A stretch of DNA of 64,000 nucleotides from Primulina eburnea (Eukaryota; Streptophyta; Magnoliopsida; Lamiales; Gesneriaceae), in contig NC_133104.1 of NCBI RefSeq assembly GCF_022965805.1, forward strand, positions 27,214,069 through 27,278,068, read 5' to 3'. Of this stretch, positions 22,905-33,995 are shown piece after piece. Each line of letters begins with the position of its first letter. Positions within the stretch are counted from its first letter, which is position 1. The notes beneath the pieces were generated by a model, which saw nothing but the letters and a program-made list of their open reading frames with translations, was not told where the DNA came from and did no database searches. A program made the position numbers and the translations under genes.

Positions 22905-24230
22905 ATGCCTATCCAAACCTCTGTTGATCCAGTAAAACCAAAAAGTTGATATGAAATTGTTACAAAAGAAGAAGAGCTCGACACCGCCCAATCCAAACTC
23001 CAAATTCCAAAGAAAGAAAGCTGTGATATTGAAACCAGACTTCAAATTTTTGAAGCTCTTCTTGAAGCATCAAAGGACAAAAAATCTCTAGAAAAAGAAA
23101 ATTCTGAAGAAAAATCCTCAAAAATCCAAGTTTCAAATACTTTCCAGGTATTGTCAAATTCAGATGATTCCCCTACAACATCCTCACAAAAACAATCTTT
23201 AAATCCTCAGGTTTCTTTGACCCAACCCTATTTAAAAGCCTCTTCAGAATTTTTTGAAAAACCTATATGGAAAAATATTATTAATACTGAAAGAGGATTC
23301 GATAGTTCTGAACCATTCCAGATTCTTTAAAAATATTTTGGAAAAGGAAGATATTATAAACCATATGATATTAATAAAACCCCTTATTTCTATCAAGCCA
23401 TTCTTGAAATTACAGAATCCGTAATATTTAAAAATTTCTTCCTAGAAGAGAAACATGAAGATCCGGCATATTCTACTTGTAAGATTCTCAAAGTCATTGC
23501 TCCAGCTGATTGGGGATATGACTTAACCAAATCCCTATTCTTTCCAGAAAAACTTAAAGAAACACATTTCTTCGAAATACCTTTTAATTATTGGGATTAT
23601 CATCAAGCATGGTACAATTCCTTTTTGATCCAAAACCAAAAACATAAACACACATGGCTTTTCTATTTTGACACAAAAATATGTGATCCCAAACAATTTC
23701 CATTTTGGTGGAATTCATGGTGGGAATTTTTCGGTTCATCGTATGAAATTCTAAAACCCCCAATCCAAAGTTCGTTCAATTTATTCAAAGCTCAGTATAA
23801 ACCCACAGATGAAGAAAAATCATTACAACCCTTAGCCCTTTTTTGTACAAAATTCTATGTTCCATGGGTTCTTGCATGGACAGTAGAACTTTCTGATCAA
23901 AAACTTCCAGTACTTATAAGAAGATTCAAAGTTAAATGGTGGGATAAATTTAAAAGTCCTCCAAGCCTTTCAATTATGAATATTCAAAAATGAATTAAAG
24001 ACTGTAACGTCAAGACTCCAGAAACATTCCAAACACCACAGCAGACAGACTTCTTGGTACAAAAATCTCAAATGGCAGCTATGCTTGCAACAGCAAAAAC
24101 TCCTGAAGAAATGCAGGCAATATTGATGAAATTTACACCAGCCTTATCAAACAGATCAGAATCTCCAGAGCCCTCTATCCATTTAGATGATGATGATGAT
24201 GGACCTATTTTTGGAAACAGTGGAATGTAA
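22905..24230 (+). pseudogene. EPRV third ORF, unidentified (position of the inclusion-body/transactivator gene)
   Basis: One frame runs from ATG 22905 to TAA 24228-24230, about 441 codons, with stops at 22947 (TGA), 23328 (TAA) and 23991 (TGA). Consistent codon use across the stops argues that it was one gene. The first third is rich in Glu, Lys and Ser. The middle is strikingly aromatic (FPFWWNSWWEFFG near 23700; KVKWWDKF near 23935). The tail is short and acidic (a run of Asp near 24190). In caulimovirids the gene after pol often encodes the inclusion-body/translation transactivator protein; that role is inferred from position only. Confidence 0.5.
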
Positions 24231-24259
24231 ATATGAATTGTAATATTCGTGTATAAAAA

Positions 24260-24530
24260 AAAATGAAAAATGACGACGAAATGATGCAAGCATGACAACG
24301 ACAAATACTATTCAAGATTCTGAAAATGCCCTTGAAAATATCTATAAATAAAAGACAAGTCTCCCAAGGAAAGGCAAGTTTTTTGATACCAAGTTTTGAT
24401 TCCCACTTTCACTTCCTTTCTTCTCTCTTCTCTTTCTTACTTTTCCTACTTTCTCCACTCACATTCAAGGTGTTCTTACCTTTCAAGCTTTATGTTCTTG
24501 AAGAATTTGTAAATCCTTTGAAGATATATT
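24260..24530 (+). promoter_or_regulatory. EPRV promoter-like region and transcribed leader start
   Basis: TGACG motifs near 24270, similar to as-1 half-sites of the 35S-type promoter, lie about 70 bp upstream of CTATAAATAAA (24340-24350), a TATA box that also contains AATAAA. A C/T-rich stretch (about 24400-24465) follows. The order matches caulimovirid genomic promoters. Activity is unknown. Confidence 0.5.
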
Positions 24531-24574
24531 GAAGTTCTTATTTTGATTCCAAGGTGTGTTTTATTTATGTGTTA

Positions 24575-24693
24575 AATATTTGTATATATATATATATATA
24601 TATCATATATTATATGGCCGGTTAAACCGCCTAAATATATATATATATATACCTATATATATATATATTATATATATATATATCTTTGAAGAT

Positions 24694-24768
<75 letters not shown>
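24575..24768. repeat. Long compound (TA)n microsatellite at the EPRV/LTR junction
   Basis: Several TA runs are separated by short remnants, including TATGGCCGGTTAAACCGCC from the EPRV leader near 24613-24631. EPRV sequence is recognisable to about 24650 and family X LTR sequence starts at about 24770, so the breakpoint lies inside the tract. Confidence 0.85.
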
Positions 24769-24769
24769 A

Positions 24770-26030
24770 CCGAGAATTTCAGCAAAAGAAAAGGAAAAGC
24801 GAAGCTTAGAAGAAAATTGCTTTTTGATTTCAAAATTCAATTTACGAACGATCCGCTTGTCCAAATTTGAATCCGAGTATGGCATCGTGTTCCTAGCAAC
24901 GACAGCTACAACAGGACGTAAGTTTTGTTACGTTTTGTTAAGATTTGAAATTATGCTATGTCCAGAATCAGATACAATTCATATATAGTGTTCTTGACAT
25001 AGTAGACATCATAGAATCTAAGTCAGATTAAGAAACAGATTGATTATGGAATTGTTATGAATTTCAGAGTTACATTGACTAAGATGTGATGTCAGATTTG
25101 TACGGTGGTTGATTATAAGTTAATGGAATTGGTATAAACTGATATGGTATTACCAGTATCGCAAGATTGTACTGTTGTATCGTCAAAATCTGATAAAACA
25201 GAGATGTCGTGATTTGATTAGAATATTGATACATTATATTGATATTGTCATTGCCAGATTGAACAATGACAGACTTTTAGTCAAGACTTCAATTGTATAA
25301 GAACGACAGCGAGAAAGGTATAAATAAATGTTGATTCGGGATTGCACAACTCGAGTTAGGTTTGACTTGAGTTTCCCAAAATCACATACTTTATTTTATT
25401 GCATTGATATTTGCAGATTATCAGATTGATATGTTTAGTCTATTGAATTATAGCAGAGCCAGAGTTTGAGTCTAGGGCAGATCAGCCTAGCTAGGGCAGA
25501 ACCGCCGAGTCTTTGTCAGAACCGCGAAGACTCTAGACTTACGGTGTATCGATGAGCTTAGATGTAGATCGACGTCTATTGTAGACATTCGATACAGTAT
25601 ACCAAAGTCTAAATTAGATCGGGATCCCTAGGTTAGAAATAAGTTGAGATAAGATCATAAGTCATTGACTTAAATACAGATTCGTATTGGTTCATGTAAT
25701 TAGATTGAATACATATTTTAATGATTGTTTATGCTTTTATATCTGTTTTATATGATTGCATTGATACATTGTTTATACTGGGATATTTATATCTCACCGT
25801 AGTTATCCGGCTGTTGTCTTGTTTGTATGTGTGCATGGCAACATGTGGGACAGGTTCAGGGTCACAGAGGTGAAGAAAGATCGAGATTAGAGTGGTGATT
25901 CCGGACTTGGATATAGATATGTTTTATTACATGATTGTAGTAGTTGAACCTAGTTTCGAGCTAGATGCATGTTATACAGGATTTGTATTATTATACTGGT
26001 TTGTACAATAGAATAATTCCATTACCTTCC
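24770..26030 (+). repeat. Family X LTR (copy X2), part 1, 5'-truncated
   Basis: It is the reverse complement of part of the X right LTR: the block near 24890 (ACGACAGCTACAACAGGACG) pairs with about 56275-56295, and the block near 25990 pairs with about 54955. Homology begins immediately after a (TA)n tract, exactly where the X LTRs also have (TA)n. The GC-palindrome cluster that should precede it is gone. It is interrupted at 26030 by element Z and resumes at 37886. Confidence 0.8.
26026..26030. repeat. Target site duplication of Z, left (CTTCC)
   Basis: CTTCC at 26026-26030 is repeated at 37886-37890, directly outside the TG...CA ends of Z. Confidence 0.9.
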
Positions 26031-26972
26031 TGTTGCGTGTTTTCTTAATAGCTTGCAAGTGCACAACGTCAAGTTGTAATAAAATGTATTTTCGAGTACA
26101 AGTGTCGATCCCACGAGTATTATGTATTTAAATGTATATTAATGCTTGCAATTAAAATAGTCTCAATTTTATTTAGAAAAATCAATTGACAGATTTGTTT
26201 GCACCAATAAGTAGATTGAAAATAAATTTAATTATATTATAACACCAAACTTTTTATAACAAATAACTTAGGAATAAAAGATCTAGAGGTCCGATTTCAC
26301 GCAACTATCCACCATTTGTTATTATGTGTAGCTATATTATAAATGTCCTTATTATACATTAGCCAAGAATTCTAAATTATCTACTACCTCTCCCGAGTGC
26401 TAAGTAGATACTAATTATCTAACAAAGGATTGTAACGTCCCCATCAACAATCTCTAATTAAATAACACAATAAGCAATAAATTCTTTTAATGGCTTCAAT
26501 AGCAATATATGTCCTCCCGAACTATATAAATACCATCGATGTATTTTTCCCTTTCTTGTTTATAAATTCCCTTTTCCAAGTGATAAATTATAAACATAAG
26601 AATCATTCAAGATATGGCCAATAAAATGAAAGCATTAAGATTGAAAAAATACAAATGAACAATAAGGAAAACTTATATAGCATAAATCATAAATCCCAAC
26701 ACATGATGTCTAGTTTTGTTCCATCATTCCTCTAGAAATAAGAATTAGTTCATAATAAAAATAACACAACAACACATAAATCTTAAACAAGACATATCAA
26801 ATAAAAATAAAGAAAGAAGAACTTAGAACAAGAGATTTGGAGTGCAATGGAATTTCTGTCCAGAAATGTGCAATAGATTTCCAAGGATGATGAACTTGAG
26901 CTTCAATCCTTTCTTTGTAGCCTCCTCTCCTTTCCTTTGCTCCCCAATGACCTAGATGATGAATAATAGAAG

Positions 26973-26984
26973 CCTTTTATAGTC
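26973..26984 (-). promoter_or_regulatory. TATA box of Z LTR (left copy)
   Basis: The minus strand reads GACTATAAAAGG, a near-consensus TATA box. The palindrome cluster begins about 90 bp upstream in element orientation. The same box is at 37489-37500 in the other LTR. Confidence 0.65.
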
Positions 26985-27075
26985 CTAGACAAGTCTTGTA
27001 CGCAAAACACAAAAGTCATCAACTCCCATGCGCAGCACACCAAAATTTCAGAATTTCCGGACTTTGTATGTGCAT

Positions 27076-27210
27076 GACCGTGGGTGCGCTCCTAAATGGA
27101 CCGCGGGTGCGGTCATGTTTCGGGAAAAAAATCATTTTCACACAACGAAGACCGCGGGTGCGGTGCTGAGGAGACCGCGGGTGCGGTGCTGAGGAGACTG
27201 TGGGTGCGGT
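27076..27210. repeat. Cluster of ACCGCGGGTGCGGT palindromes in Z LTR (5 copies)
   Basis: Each unit is an inverted repeat ACCGC-GGGT-GCGGT; two units are slightly degenerate (ACCGTGGGTGCGCT, ACTGTGGGTGCGGT). The last three are spaced 25 bp apart by GCTGAGGAG. The region is a GC-rich island in AT-rich sequence. Confidence 0.9.
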
Positions 27211-27391
27211 CTTGCTTCGGCAAGTTTTGTCCTTTGCATTTTCTAACTAATCACTTTACTACTCCAAATTCTCATTCTAAGCCTCCAAACTACAATAACA
27301 AAAACAAAAACAAATCACATAAAACCTGCTCAAGAATCACAAAATTCCAAGTTAAAAAAAGTAATAAAAGTACAATAAATTGCACTTATCA

Positions 27392-27409
27392 AACTCCCCC
27401 AAACTTAAG
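27392..27409 (-). promoter_or_regulatory. Polypurine tract of Z
   Basis: The minus strand reads CTTAAGTTTGGGGGAGTT directly before the LTR start TGATAAGTGC, the standard Athila/Tat-type tract. Confidence 0.85.
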
Positions 27410-28978
27410 ATTTTGCTAGTCCCGAGCAAAACAAAACAACACAAACAAACAAATCATGAAATATTTTAAAGAACTTGGCCTCAAGATAAATTTACAACTC
27501 TTCATGCATTCACAATTCAAATCAATCCAACCACTTGTTCATCCGGATAAAATCATCCAATCGGTTAATTTTATTAACTTCTAATCTCTTCAACTCATGT
27601 TTCAAAGCATTCTCAATCGATTTCAAATTTTTACAAATATAAATCAAGAGGTTTTTTCCGGTAAAAATTGGGTTCAAAGCAATATTCATTCAAGAAAGGG
27701 ATACCCAATAAATATTTGATGCAATGAGGTGTGTGTAAAATTGATCAAGATTCTTACTCAATGAAAGTGTTTATCGATTGTCCATAAGCTAGATCCTCCC
27801 AATCACTCTCCACTAGTATATTGGACAACTATGACTAGGTTAATAGGATTTTCAATGGTTGTAATGTTAGGCCTTGATTCATGGCTACAAATAAAGATTA
27901 GGTGTTCAAATAAGGGAGTAAGTTGAATTTTTATCTCTTTTTCAAACTCCACTTTTTCTTTTATCTCCATATTTTTTTTTCATCTCTTTTTCTCCCATTT
28001 TTCTCCAACTTCATCAATGTAACATCATTCATTTTTTCTTTTCTTTTGTAGGAGAATTTTCATTTCTTTGATCCTTTGAATTCTTACTTCCTTGAAAAGG
28101 TAGGAAATTAATGTTTAAGATATTCAACAGGGTAGTAAATGTGGTATAATTGAAGGAACATCGAATGGGAATCTTTTACACATATTAACGTGTGACATTC
28201 GAATTCATATAAGCTCAAAGAGGTGACAAATGATAAATTTATTTTTTATTTGGTAGCTTGAAAGGCTCAATCGATCCAAAAATCACCTAAATCATTCCTA
28301 AACCATAATTGTTCCGTATTTCGCCTCGAATGATGTTTGGATAGTTCTAGACAAAATCTCAATTCACCAATACAGAGTAGAATCTAATCATCGTGAAAAT
28401 GGTGTCTCAATGCATCAACCAAATACATATATATTCAAAAAAAAAGTGCTTGGCTTCCAAGAAATTTCAAGAACACAATTCTTTTCTCATATAGGCTCAA
28501 GAGGGCTTCAAATGAATATTTATGAACAATATAAATGGCCCAAATAAAATCAAAGATTGCCTCAATCATATATTTGTTTGCAAAAATTTATTTCGATGTC
28601 AAATGAAAATCACAGAGTTGTACAGAAATTATAAGTCTCAAATTTACCAAATCTCATGATTGTTCTCTAAATTTTTCAAATTGTTCAATTAACATGAATG
28701 TAATGCATGAGTTTTCTTTTCAATACAATTTTTATTTTTTTATTTTTTTTTCATCATTGGCCATTTCAAATAAAAAAATTTCATGACTAAAACACTACAA
28801 ACACACAAGCAAACAACTAAAAAAATTAAATAAACACGCAAAATAAACTAAATAAATAAATAAACACACAAAAGTAAATAAAATAAATCAAATCTCCCCC
28901 AAACTTAAACATGTGCATCGTCCTCGATGTAAATAAGCATGAAAATTAGGATAATACACATACCTCGGGCAACGACCG
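27410..28978 (-). other. Z 3' non-coding region
   Basis: About 1.57 kb between the env-like ORF and the polypurine tract. It is AT-rich with T-rich and A-rich runs (near 27960 and 28735). I see no conserved coding frame, palindrome cluster or RNA gene. Confidence 0.6.
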
Positions 28979-30145
28979 TCAGTGGTCATCGCCATCCTCA
29001 TCATCTTCGTCATCCTGTGGTGGTTGAAACTCCGGCGGGTGGTATACGGGTGGCCACTGTGGAGGAGGTGGGAATGGATTACCAGAGGTTGAAACCGATG
29101 GAAATTGCTGAGCCAAGACTGATGTAAAATCCATCATATATCCCATAAATGTATCGGTCCTAAACCGAAACGCATCCATTTCTTGGCGTTGAACTCGCAT
29201 ATCTTCTTCCAATTTGGTCAACCTATCTCTTCTATTCCTTTGTTGCGGTTGTGGTTCTTGAGCTTGAGCCTGGGCACGTCTTTCTGCAGCCCTTCTGTTG
29301 AATTCCCTTTCTGCTCGACGTGCTGCAGCATGATCACCTCTGACTGCCCCATATGGTTGAATGACCACAATGACATTTTTTGGCTTTAATAATTCTTCAT
29401 TCGTTGCCCAAGTCACTCCCGCATTCTGGCATAATGCAGTGATAACAGAAGGGTGGAGGAGTCCACTAGGAGAGTTACCTCTTGCGTAATCAAGTATCGA
29501 ATTCTGAAGCAATTAACCTAAATCAATTGTCTTCCCTGTCATAATGCAAAAAGTAAGGATAGCCCTCTCCTTGATGACGGTGGTGGTGTGTTCAGTCGGC
29601 TTAATCCTAGCACCAATAAATGAATACCAATCTTTTGCAACAATTTTCAGATCAGACTTTGCTAGGCTAACATGCACATCATCCCTCATTCTCCATTCCG
29701 CTCCCTCTATGCAAATTGTTTGAAGAATATGATTATAATCTACATGCTCAGCCCGGTATTCTTCATATTCATCGTGCATTACATGAGGGATACCATATAA
29801 CGTATTGATCATATGTGCATCAAAGGCGACCATTTTTCCTCGCACAAACACCGTCAATTGATCATACCTAACCTTGAGGTTAGCATAAAATTCTCTCACC
29901 AATGAAATGACAACATCTTGTGGCTGCCTGCCAAAATCCTCCCAATGTCGAGCAGTAAGCATTATTCCAATTTCGGATCGAGGAAAACTCATATCAAATC
30001 TCCTTTCTTTTACAATGCTTTTATTCAAAAATTTTCCATATTGCTCCTCCGCCTTCTCGTCCCAAAACCTGCTCGCATCGTAATTTACAGATGATGATGA
30101 TGCACCCTTTGATTGTTTTTTTCTTGGAGGCATTTTTTCGAACAC
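28979..30145 (-). pseudogene. Z env-like / Athila ORF downstream of pol
   Basis: The frame starts at ATG 30133 (MPPRKKQSKG; 30145 is an in-frame ATG four codons earlier) and runs to 28979 with one in-frame TAA at 29513-29515. The first half resembles the Athila downstream ORF often labelled a plant transposon or retrotransposon ORF1-type protein (ARHWEDFGRQPQDVVISLVR, then FVRGKMVAFDAHMINTLYGI). The second half is a coiled-coil-like Arg/Glu/Gln stretch, then a Pro-rich segment and an acidic tail (DDEDDEDGDDH). I see no convincing signal peptide or membrane segment, so 'env' is a positional label. Its cellular role is unknown. Confidence 0.65.
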
Positions 30146-30669
30146 CTTTCAATCACCAACTTCTCCTCAACCCAATTCACAAAATTTAATGATTCTAGCA
30201 CTCCCCCAAACTTAGTACTCAAAATATCCACACATCAACAATATACCCAACAACCAATCAACAATATCCACAATATCAAGAATAGACTTCACTAAATGTA
30301 ATTTCCTTCCAATAGCAACTAACACCAATAATTTCGATTCTTCAACAAATATGCAATGGATTTGCTCACCTTGAGTGTGTCGAAATGTTTCTTAAAGAAC
30401 AAAATCAAAGCTCCATTCAAATCTTGAAGAAATATTTCGAGCCCCCTTTCAAACCCTAGGTTTGGTGTTGATTTTTGTGGAAAGAAAAGTGATATTTGAT
30501 GGAATGAGTGAAGCTATTTAGGTTGGAGTGGTAAATTTGTTGAAGGAATAACAAAAATTTAGTGTGAAAAGTGTGTTCTTGAGAAAGGATTTCGAAATGG
30601 AGAAGGAAATTTTTGAGAAGTGTTCTTCGTTTATGTCAAAATTTGCCCAATTCTGGTTTAAACGTGTTC

Positions 30670-30908
30670 GACCGCGGGTGCGGTGTAAGAGAGACCGCGG
30701 GTGCGGTATGCTCTCGAATTAAATTTTAGATTCCACATGGTGCGACCGCGGGTGCGGTGTGCCTTCGAATAAAATTTTTTTATTCCACATTGTGCAACCG
30801 CGGGTGCGGTATAAGAGAGACCGCAGGTGCGGTATTGCTTCGGCAATTTCTTAAAAAAAATTTCATCCTCAACCGCGGGTACGATGTAAGAGAGACCGCG
30901 GGTGCGGT
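30670..30908. repeat. Internal cluster of ACCGCGGGTGCGGT palindromes (7 copies) between Z pol and env-like ORF
   Basis: Seven units occur, mostly exact, several arranged as close pairs separated by GTAAGAGAG or ATAAGAGAG, each pair followed by TGCTTCGG-like text. They are the same palindromes as in the Z LTRs but with different spacers, so this is not a stray LTR copy. The cluster lies 520-770 bp upstream of the env-like ORF in element orientation. Confidence 0.9.
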
Positions 30909-31151
30909 AATGCTTCGGGGAAAATTTTTTTCTTCTTCAATTTTTTAGTCCTGAGATTAAAACAAGTTGAATTCATTAGTTTTGGGAAGATATTAGCACA
31001 CACTATACTAACAAAAATATAAACAACCTATAATAAGAATACTAGAATAATATCAAAACTGAAAACAAATTTCAAAAGAGAAACAAAAATTTGGATTGCC
31101 TCCCAATAAGCGCTTGGTTTAACGTCTTCAGCCTGACTGTCAATTGTCTGA

Positions 31152-33233
31152 TCAGTTTGGTTCGCTCAGCTTGACACTGTTGATATTCCTGACTTCAGTC
31201 CCATAGTATGGCTTAACCCGCTGTCCATTGACCTTGAAGGTCCTTCCATCACTGCAATTTTGCTCAATCGCCCCATGAGGGTACACTGTCTCCACCAAAA
31301 ATGGACCTGACCAACGCGATTTCAACTTACCAGGAAACAACTTCAAACGGGAGTTGAACAATAGTACTTGTTGTCCTTGTTTGAGCTCCCTTCGTACAAT
31401 GAGTTTATCATGCCACTTCTTGGTCTGTTCTTTGTAAATCTTGGAATTTTCATATGCATCATTGCGGAACTCCTCCATTTCATTTAATTGTAGTTTTCTG
31501 CTATCGCCAGATTCTTTCAAATCAAAGTTCAACTTCTTAACTGCCCAAAATGCTCGATGCTCCAATTCTAGCGGCAAATGACAGGATTTACCAAAAACCA
31601 GCCTAGAGGGAGACATCTCAATAGGCGTCTTGAATGCGGTCCTATAAGCCCACAGTGCATCATCCAACTTTATAGCCCAATCCTTCCGGTTTGTATTGAC
31701 AATCTTTTCTAATATTTGTTTGATTTCCCGGTTGGATATTTCAGCTTGTCCATTCGATTGAGGATGATATTCTAGTGTCACTTTGTGCTTCACACTGTAT
31801 TTAGCCAAAAGTGAGTTGAAAATTTTATTGCAAAAATGCGTACCTTCATCACTTATGATAGCTCTCGGTGTTCCAAACCTGGTGAAGATGTTATTGTGCA
31901 CAAACTTGACTACAACACGAGCATCATTAGTACTGGTGGCGATTGCTTCCACCCGTTTCGACGCATAATCAACAGCTAATAAAATATAAGATTGACCAAA
32001 AGAAGAGGGAAAGGGTCCCATGAAATCTATGCCCCATACATCAAAAAGTTCCACTTCCAAAATATTTGTCAGTGGCAATTCGTGACGCCTAGAAATGTTT
32101 CCTAACCTTTGGCACCTATCACAAGATTTCACTAAGGTATAGCTATCCTTAAACAAAGTAGGCCAGAAAAAACCTGATTGCAATACCTTAGCTGCTGTTC
32201 GTGTTGCTCCAAAATGTCTACCATAAGGTGATGAATGACATTGTTCCAGAATTGTGTTTGCATCGTCACCATCAACACATCTCTTAATCACTTGGTCAGC
32301 ACATCTCTTATACACACAAAGATCATCCCATAAGAAAAATTTGATATCATGGAAGAACTTCTTTTTCTGATGGTGATTTAGATCTGGAGGAAGAGTACCA
32401 CAAGAAAAGAAGTTAGCTATATCAGCAAACCAAGGGAGTTTAGAATTTACCTCAAACAATTGTTCGTCTGGGAACGACTCATTGATAACTCCACCGTCAG
32501 TTTTTTCTTCCAGCTCTAGTCGTGACAAGTGATCTGCCACCTGGTTTTCACAACCTTTCTTGTCTTTTACTTCAAAGTCAAATTCTTGAAGTAGGAGTAT
32601 CCATCGTATCAACCTGGGCTTGGCATCCTTTTTGGCAAACAAGTAGCGAAGAGCTGCATTGTAAGTGAAAACTGTTACCTTAGTGCCAATGAGATATGTT
32701 CTGAACTTGTCAAATGCAAACACCACTGCTAGCATCTCTTTCTCAGTAGTTGTATAACTCTGTTGGGCTGCATTAAGTGTACGAATTGCATAATAGATAG
32801 CCTTGAACATCTTTTCTCGCCTCTGTCCCAATGCTGCTCCCACAGCATAGTCGCTAGCATCGCACATGAGCTCAAAAGGCTCCTTCCAATCAGGCACTAT
32901 CATAATGGGTGCAGAAATCAGTGCTTTCTTGATCCTGTTAAACGCCTGCAAACAATCATCATCAAAAATAAATGTTGAATCTTTCTCTAACAAATTACAT
33001 AAAGGTCTAGTAATTTTAGAGAAATCTTTGATATAACGATAATAGAACCCGGCATGTCCCAAGAAACTTCTGATTCCTTTCACATTCTTCGGTGGTGGGA
33101 GATATTCAATTGCCACAACTTTAGCTCTGTCAACTTCTATTCCTTTAGCCGAAATTTTATGCCCAAGCACAATACCTTCTGGAACCATGAAGTGACATTT
33201 TTCCCAATTCAAAACTAATTCTTCGCCTGACAT
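31152..33233 (-). pseudogene. Z pol part 2: RT thumb, RNase H, integrase
   Basis: A 693-codon open frame. It begins in the RT connection ([12 protein letters not shown]), then RNase H ([45 protein letters not shown]), an integrase zinc finger ([10 protein letters not shown] ... CDRCQRLG), and an integrase core with D (GIDFMGPFP), D ([10 protein letters not shown]) and E ([12 protein letters not shown]). A C-terminal GPF/Y-like [17 protein letters not shown] follows. It is separated from part 1 by a stop and a one-base shift at about 33215-33238. There is no chromodomain, as expected for Athila. Confidence 0.9.
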
Positions 33234-33235
33234 CT

Positions 33236-33985
33236 CTACAAAACAAGCATTAGATTTTGCAAACAGTGATCAAAAGATGAACAAAACACAGAGATATCAT
33301 CCATAAAAACCTCCATTATTTCCTCGACCATGTCAGAAAATATGGCCATCATACACCTCTGAAAAGTAGCAGGTGCATTGCACAGACCAAATGGAATTCT
33401 CCTGAAAGCAAATGTACCGTAGGGGCAAGTGAAGGTAGTCTTCTCCTGATCCTCCGGTGCTATGACAATCTGATTGTAACCTGAATAACCATCTAGAAAG
33501 CAATAATTATGATAATTACCCACTCTATCAAGCATCTGGTCAATAAAGGGAAGAGGGAAGTGATCTTTCCTAGTCGCATCATTCAATTTCCTGTAGTCTA
33601 TACATACTCGCCAACCAGTCACTGGACGAGTTGAAATCAATTCATTATTCTCATTTCTAACTATAGTTATTCCCCCCTTTTTAGGCACTACTTGTACTGG
33701 TGAAACCCACGAGCTATCAGATATAGCATAAATAACACCAGCATTTAACAATTTTAATACCTCAGCCCTCACAACTTCTTTCATTGCTGGATTAAGCCTT
33801 CTCTGATGATCAACATAGGGTGAATATGACTTCTGCATCAAGATTTTATGCATACAAACAGTAGGGCTAATCCCCTTTATATCGGCAATTGTCCAGCCCA
33901 AAGCAGATTTAAATTTCCTCGACACTCTCAACAATTTCTCTTTTTCAGTAAAGTAAGAAAGGAAGAGATGATTACCGGATATGTC
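33236..33985 (-). pseudogene. Z pol part 1: reverse transcriptase
   Basis: It encodes RT palm and fingers with GWRVCIDYRKLN, FPLPFIDQMLDR, RIPFGLCNAPATFQRCM and the catalytic MDD (FMDDISVF, codons 33293-33304). It ends at TAG 33236-33238, where Athila proteins normally continue (LxRC...). The frame extends upstream of its first ATG (33934) to the gag end through residues like LGENSTYPVIIS, so the original start was in gag. Confidence 0.9.
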
Positions 33986-33995
33986 GAATTTTCAC

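Larger units (their letters stand above)
18473..24650 (+). mobile_element. Endogenous pararetrovirus (caulimovirid-type), larger copy
   Basis: The order is capsid ORF, protease/RT/RNase H ORF, a third ORF, then a promoter-like region and leader. There is no integrase, no LTR and no chromodomain, which separates it from the surrounding Gypsy elements. The PBS and any movement-protein gene lie to the left of the copy and are cut off at the family A LTR (18472). All three ORFs contain in-frame stops, so this is a fossil. The right end dissolves into (TA)n. The 1-1732 fragment is a second, shorter relative. Confidence 0.8.
26031..27391 (-). repeat. Z 3' LTR (left, 1361 bp)
   Basis: The + strand reads TGTTGCGTGTTTTC ... 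TGCACTTATCA. It pairs with 36547-37885. It carries five copies of the GC-rich palindrome at 27076-27210, against four in the other LTR. Confidence 0.9.

Noticed and set aside
24556..24988. Open frames of alternating Tyr-Ile on both strands
   Set aside because: They are translations of the (TA)n microsatellite, not genes. The same applies to 1295-1636 in part and to 50212-50537.
27076..27210. Regularly spaced palindromes resembling a CRISPR array (also 30670-30908 and 56493-56761)
   Set aside because: This is plant DNA inside LTR elements. Units are 12-14 bp, spacers vary in length, are themselves repeated and are shared between LTRs, and no cas genes are present.
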